In this document: one piece after another, positions 3,318 to 5,585 of the stretch
Numbering within the stretch: position 1 is the stretch's first letter
Layout: every line of letters starts with the position of its first letter
Source of the DNA: Caldifarciminota bacterium
GTDB taxonomy: Bacteria > Hydrothermota > Tepidihabitantia > Tepidihabitantales > Tepidihabitantaceae
Direction: 5' to 3'
Length of the DNA: 5,585 nucleotides
Assembly: GCA_011049385.1 (NCBI GenBank)
Contig: DSBX01000002.1
Span: 1 to 5,585, forward strand
Translations under genes and position numbers: made by a program
The notes under the pieces: model-generated
Database searches by the model: none
What the model was told of the DNA's origin: nothing
What the model saw: only the letters and a program-made list of their open reading frames with translations

Positions 3318-5585
3318 ATGATGTCCTGCAGTGATAGTCCGACCCCGGCTCGAAACGGCAGGGGCGAAACGAGACCGAGGGTGCCCGCCTTGCTGACCGC
3401 GATACTGGCGGTCCTGTTGCTGGCCGGGCCGGTGGCCGGCCAGGTCACGGTCTGGCGTGAGCACTGGGACGCCGGGCTCGACTACCGCGACGAGGTGCTC
3501 GCGATGGCGCTGACGCCGGAAGAAGACATCATCGCGGTCGGCTTCACCGTGCTCCAGTACCCGATGTCCCGGGTCGCCATCGGCATCGTCCGGTTCGCGG
3601 CCGGGGACGGCGAGATCGCCTGGGCGAAGACCTGGCAGGCCACGGCCGCTTCCGCCGACTACCCGACCGGGGTCGCGGTTGACGACAGCGGCAACATCTT
3701 CATTTCCGGCTACAGCCACACCCGGAGCGCGGACTCGACCGACTGGCTGGTGCTCAAGTACCTGCCCGACGGCACCGAGGCCTGGCAGGTGCGCCATCAC
3801 CACCTGCTGGTGGACGTCGCGGCCGCGGTCGTGCCCGACGGCGCGGGCGGCTGTTACGTCGCCGGCCACAGCACCAACGCCGCCGGCAAGCTCGACCTGG
3901 CGGTGGCCCACTACGACGCCGACGGCAACCAGGGCTGGCTGACGATGCTGGGCGGCGCGGCCAACGGCAACGACGCCGCGCGGGCGCTCGCCTACGACGG
4001 CGACGGCGGTCTCTACGCGGCCGGCTACACCTGGACCGGGCCGACCGACTCGTCGGCCTACTGGCTGGTCAAGCTCGATGCCGGGACCGGCGACACCGCC
4101 TGGACCCGGACCTACAGCGGTTCGGCCGGTTCGGGCGACCCGCGTGACGACCGGGCCGGCGCGCTGGCGCTGGGGCCGGACGGCACCGTCTATGTCACCG
4201 GCCGGGCGGGCGAACAGGGCACCTGGTATGACGCGACCACGGTCTGCTGGAACCGGGATGGTGACCGGCTCTGGGTCAACCGGTTCGACGCGGCGATGAC
4301 CGAAGACGGCGCGACCGAGATTGCGGTGGACGCGGCCGGCAACGCCTATGTCGGCGGCTACACCTTCGACTACTACTTCGAATCCGAGATGGATATGCTG
4401 GTCCACAAGATCCGGCCCGACGGCAACACCGACTGGTTCCGGGTCCACGACTCCGGCTTCAACGAGGATGATTCCTGCACCGCGGTGATGCTCGACGAAT
4501 ACGGCAACGTTTACGTCGCGGGCATCGTCTCCGACAATGTCGGCTGTCTGGACTGGGCGGTGATGAAGTACAGCCCGGCCGGCGAGCGGCGCTGGCTGCA
4601 CCTGTCCGGGGTCTATGACGAGGACGACTACCTCTTCGCCCTGCTCGTGGACTCGCGCGGCCACGTCTATGCCGGGGGCACCGACTACTACCTGGGCGAT
4701 GACGACTTCGCGGTGCTCAAACTCGGCCAGCAGGACGTCGGTGTGACCGCGGTGCTCGAACCCGCCGACACCCTGCGGCTCTGGGCCGAGACCCGGCCCC
4801 GGGTGCGGGTGCACAACCACTCGCCGGTGCCGCAGAGCTTCCCGGTCTGGCTCTACATCGGCAACTTCTACTTCGACGCCCGGCACGTTGCCGACCTCGC
4901 GCCCTACGACTCGGCCGATGTCGAGTTCAACCCCTGGCTCGTGCGCGACGTCGGGGAACACACCGTCGTCGCCTTCACCGCCCTCGCCGGCGACCACGAG
5001 CCGGCCAACGATACCGCGCGCGCGGTGGTCACGACCGTCCCCGCGTGGGAGCTCCTCGCGCCGTTGCCGCCGACGCCCGGCCGCCGTTCGCGCGAAGTCC
5101 GCGACGGCGGGGCGCTGGCCTGCTCCGGCGATTCGCTGGTCTACGCCTTCAAGGGCAACAACACGACCGAGTTCTACGTCTACGAGGTCGGGCGCGACAG
5201 CTGGCGACAGCTCGACTCGGTGCCGCGCGAGAGCCCGAACGGCCGGCGCAAACGGGTCAAGCGCGGCGCCAAGCTGGCGGCCGGGCCGGGCCGGGTCTAC
5301 GCGCTCAAGGGCAACAACACCCTTGACTTCATGTATTACCCGGTCGGCGGCGACTCGGGCTGGCAGTGGCTGGCGCCCTACCCGACCGGCGCGGGTCGCC
5401 GGGTCCGGGGCGGCGGCGGGCTGGATTACGTGCCGACGATGAACCGGCTCTACTCGGCCAAAGGTTCCAATACGCTCGAGTTCTTCGCCTACGACATCGC
5501 CGGCGACAGCTGGCTACAACTGGCCGACGTCCATCCCGGGCCGCGCAACCGCCGCGTCAAATACGGCTCGGCGATGACCTGGGAC
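3318..5585 (+). CDS. Exported SBBP propeller, CARDB-like and kelch-like protein (3' partial)
   Basis: The reading frame is open for 756 codons from ATG to the window edge, with no stop, so the C-terminus is missing. Residues 1-41 are a long signal peptide: an Arg-containing polar region to ~21, a hydrophobic core at 22-37, and V-A-G at 39-41 before QVTVW. Residues ~55-470 contain eight SBBP-type propeller repeats of the form D-x-x-G-N-[VI]-[YF]-[VI]-x-G-[YHT], each followed by D-x-x-[VL]-x-K-Y-x-x-D-G-x-x-x-W. The G residues that end each strand are near 75, 131, 183, 236, 295, 347, 402 and 454. Residues ~474-573 form a CARDB-like Ig domain (D-V-G-V-T at the start, F-P-V-W-L-Y-I-G in the middle, G-D-H-E-P-A-N-D-T near the end). 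From ~576 on there are kelch-like repeats with K-G-[NS]-N-T-x-[ED]-F and G-x-D-S-W. No enzyme motif is visible, so it is probably a secreted or surface adhesion/binding protein. A C-terminal sorting or anchor domain may lie beyond the window. It has its own promoter and is downstream of a terminator, so it is likely expressed separately from genes 1 and 2. Confidence 0.9.
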   Translation, partial: MMSCSDSPTPARNGRGETRPRVPALLTAILAVLLLAGPVAGQVTVWREHWDAGLDYRDEVLAMALTPEEDIIAVGFTVLQYPMSRVAIGIVRFAAGDGEIAWAKTWQATAASADYPTGVAVDDSGNIFISGYSHTRSADSTDWLVLKYLPDGTEAWQVRHHHLLVDVAAAVVPDGAGGCYVAGHSTNAAGKLDLAVAHYDADGNQGWLTMLGGAANGNDAARALAYDGDGGLYAAGYTWTGPTDSSAYWLVKLDAGTGDTAWTRTYSGSAGSGDPRDDRAGALALGPDGTVYVTGRAGEQGTWYDATTVCWNRDGDRLWVNRFDAAMTEDGATEIAVDAAGNAYVGGYTFDYYFESEMDMLVHKIRPDGNTDWFRVHDSGFNEDDSCTAVMLDEYGNVYVAGIVSDNVGCLDWAVMKYSPAGERRWLHLSGVYDEDDYLFALLVDSRGHVYAGGTDYYLGDDDFAVLKLGQQDVGVTAVLEPADTLRLWAETRPRVRVHNHSPVPQSFPVWLYIGNFYFDARHVADLAPYDSADVEFNPWLVRDVGEHTVVAFTALAGDHEPANDTARAVVTTVPAWELLAPLPPTPGRRSREVRDGGALACSGDSLVYAFKGNNTTEFYVYEVGRDSWRQLDSVPRESPNGRRKRVKRGAKLAAGPGRVYALKGNNTLDFMYYPVGGDSGWQWLAPYPTGAGRRVRGGGGLDYVPTMNRLYSAKGSNTLEFFAYDIAGDSWLQLADVHPGPRNRRVKYGSAMTWD
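5079..5585 (+). repeat. Kelch-like repeats of gene 3, at least three copies
   Basis: Units start near residues 588, 642 and 693, with a fourth beginning at about 744. Each opens with an R-R...V-[RK] stretch, then G-G/A, then Y-[AS]-x-K-G-[NS]-N-T-x-[ED]-F, two aromatic residues and D-S-W or D-S-G-W (W at 629, 682 and 732). The period is about 51 residues. Units 1 and 2 share an identical 16-bp stretch, TCAAGGGCAACAACAC, at 5149-5164 and 5305-5320, 156 bp apart; unit 3 is more diverged there. A propeller would need further units beyond the window. Confidence 0.8.

Noticed and set aside
3381..3383. GTG at 3381 as an alternative start of gene 3
   Set aside because: It would give a shorter signal peptide with no basic N-terminal residues, and it has a weaker upstream Shine-Dalgarno match than GAGGAGG before 3318.
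3270..4997. Long open frame of 575 codons on the minus strand opposite gene 3
   Set aside because: It is a shadow of the SBBP-repeat frame, with the same Val/Gly/Arg bias and no recognisable domain. Its length matching the other antisense frame is coincidence.

Overview
This window is GC-rich bacterial DNA (roughly two-thirds G+C) carrying three genes, all on the + strand, and all encoding exported proteins built from beta-rich repeat domains. The last gene runs off the right edge. No RNA gene, CRISPR array, transposase gene or recognisable enzyme is visible. The Shine-Dalgarno sites and sigma70-type promoters are clearly bacterial. The mix of PKD-like, PQQ-like, SBBP, CARDB-like and kelch-like 'KGNNT-EF' modules resembles proteins of uncultured FCB-group or WOR-3/Stahlbacteria-type genomes. 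That placement rests on remembered sequence style and is low confidence.

Layout. Positions 1-161 are a leader region. It holds a pair of near-identical 18-bp direct repeats (34-51 and 60-77), then an exact-consensus promoter (TTGACA, 17 bp, TATAAT; 102-130) and a strong ribosome binding site. Gene 1 (162-1193) encodes a secreted 343-residue protein of three tandem ~105-residue Ig-like repeats. A 74-bp gap with a strong GC hairpin separates it from gene 2 (1268-3109), a 613-residue exported protein with two PKD-like domains and an eight-repeat PQQ-like beta-propeller. Genes 1 and 2 probably form one transcription unit, because no promoter is seen in the gap.

Positions 3110-3317 hold a terminator-like hairpin (3130-3163), a second near-consensus promoter (3189-3217) whose spacer contains a run of eight G, a ~94-nt leader and a strong ribosome binding site. 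Gene 3 (3318 to beyond 5585) starts there: signal peptide, eight SBBP-type propeller repeats, a CARDB-like domain, and at least three kelch-like repeats of ~51 residues.

How they work together: none of the proteins shows a catalytic motif, so they read as envelope or extracellular binding/scaffold proteins. A shared function is inference. The most testable observation is the poly-G tract inside the gene 3 promoter spacer, an arrangement that in some other bacteria permits phase-variable expression.
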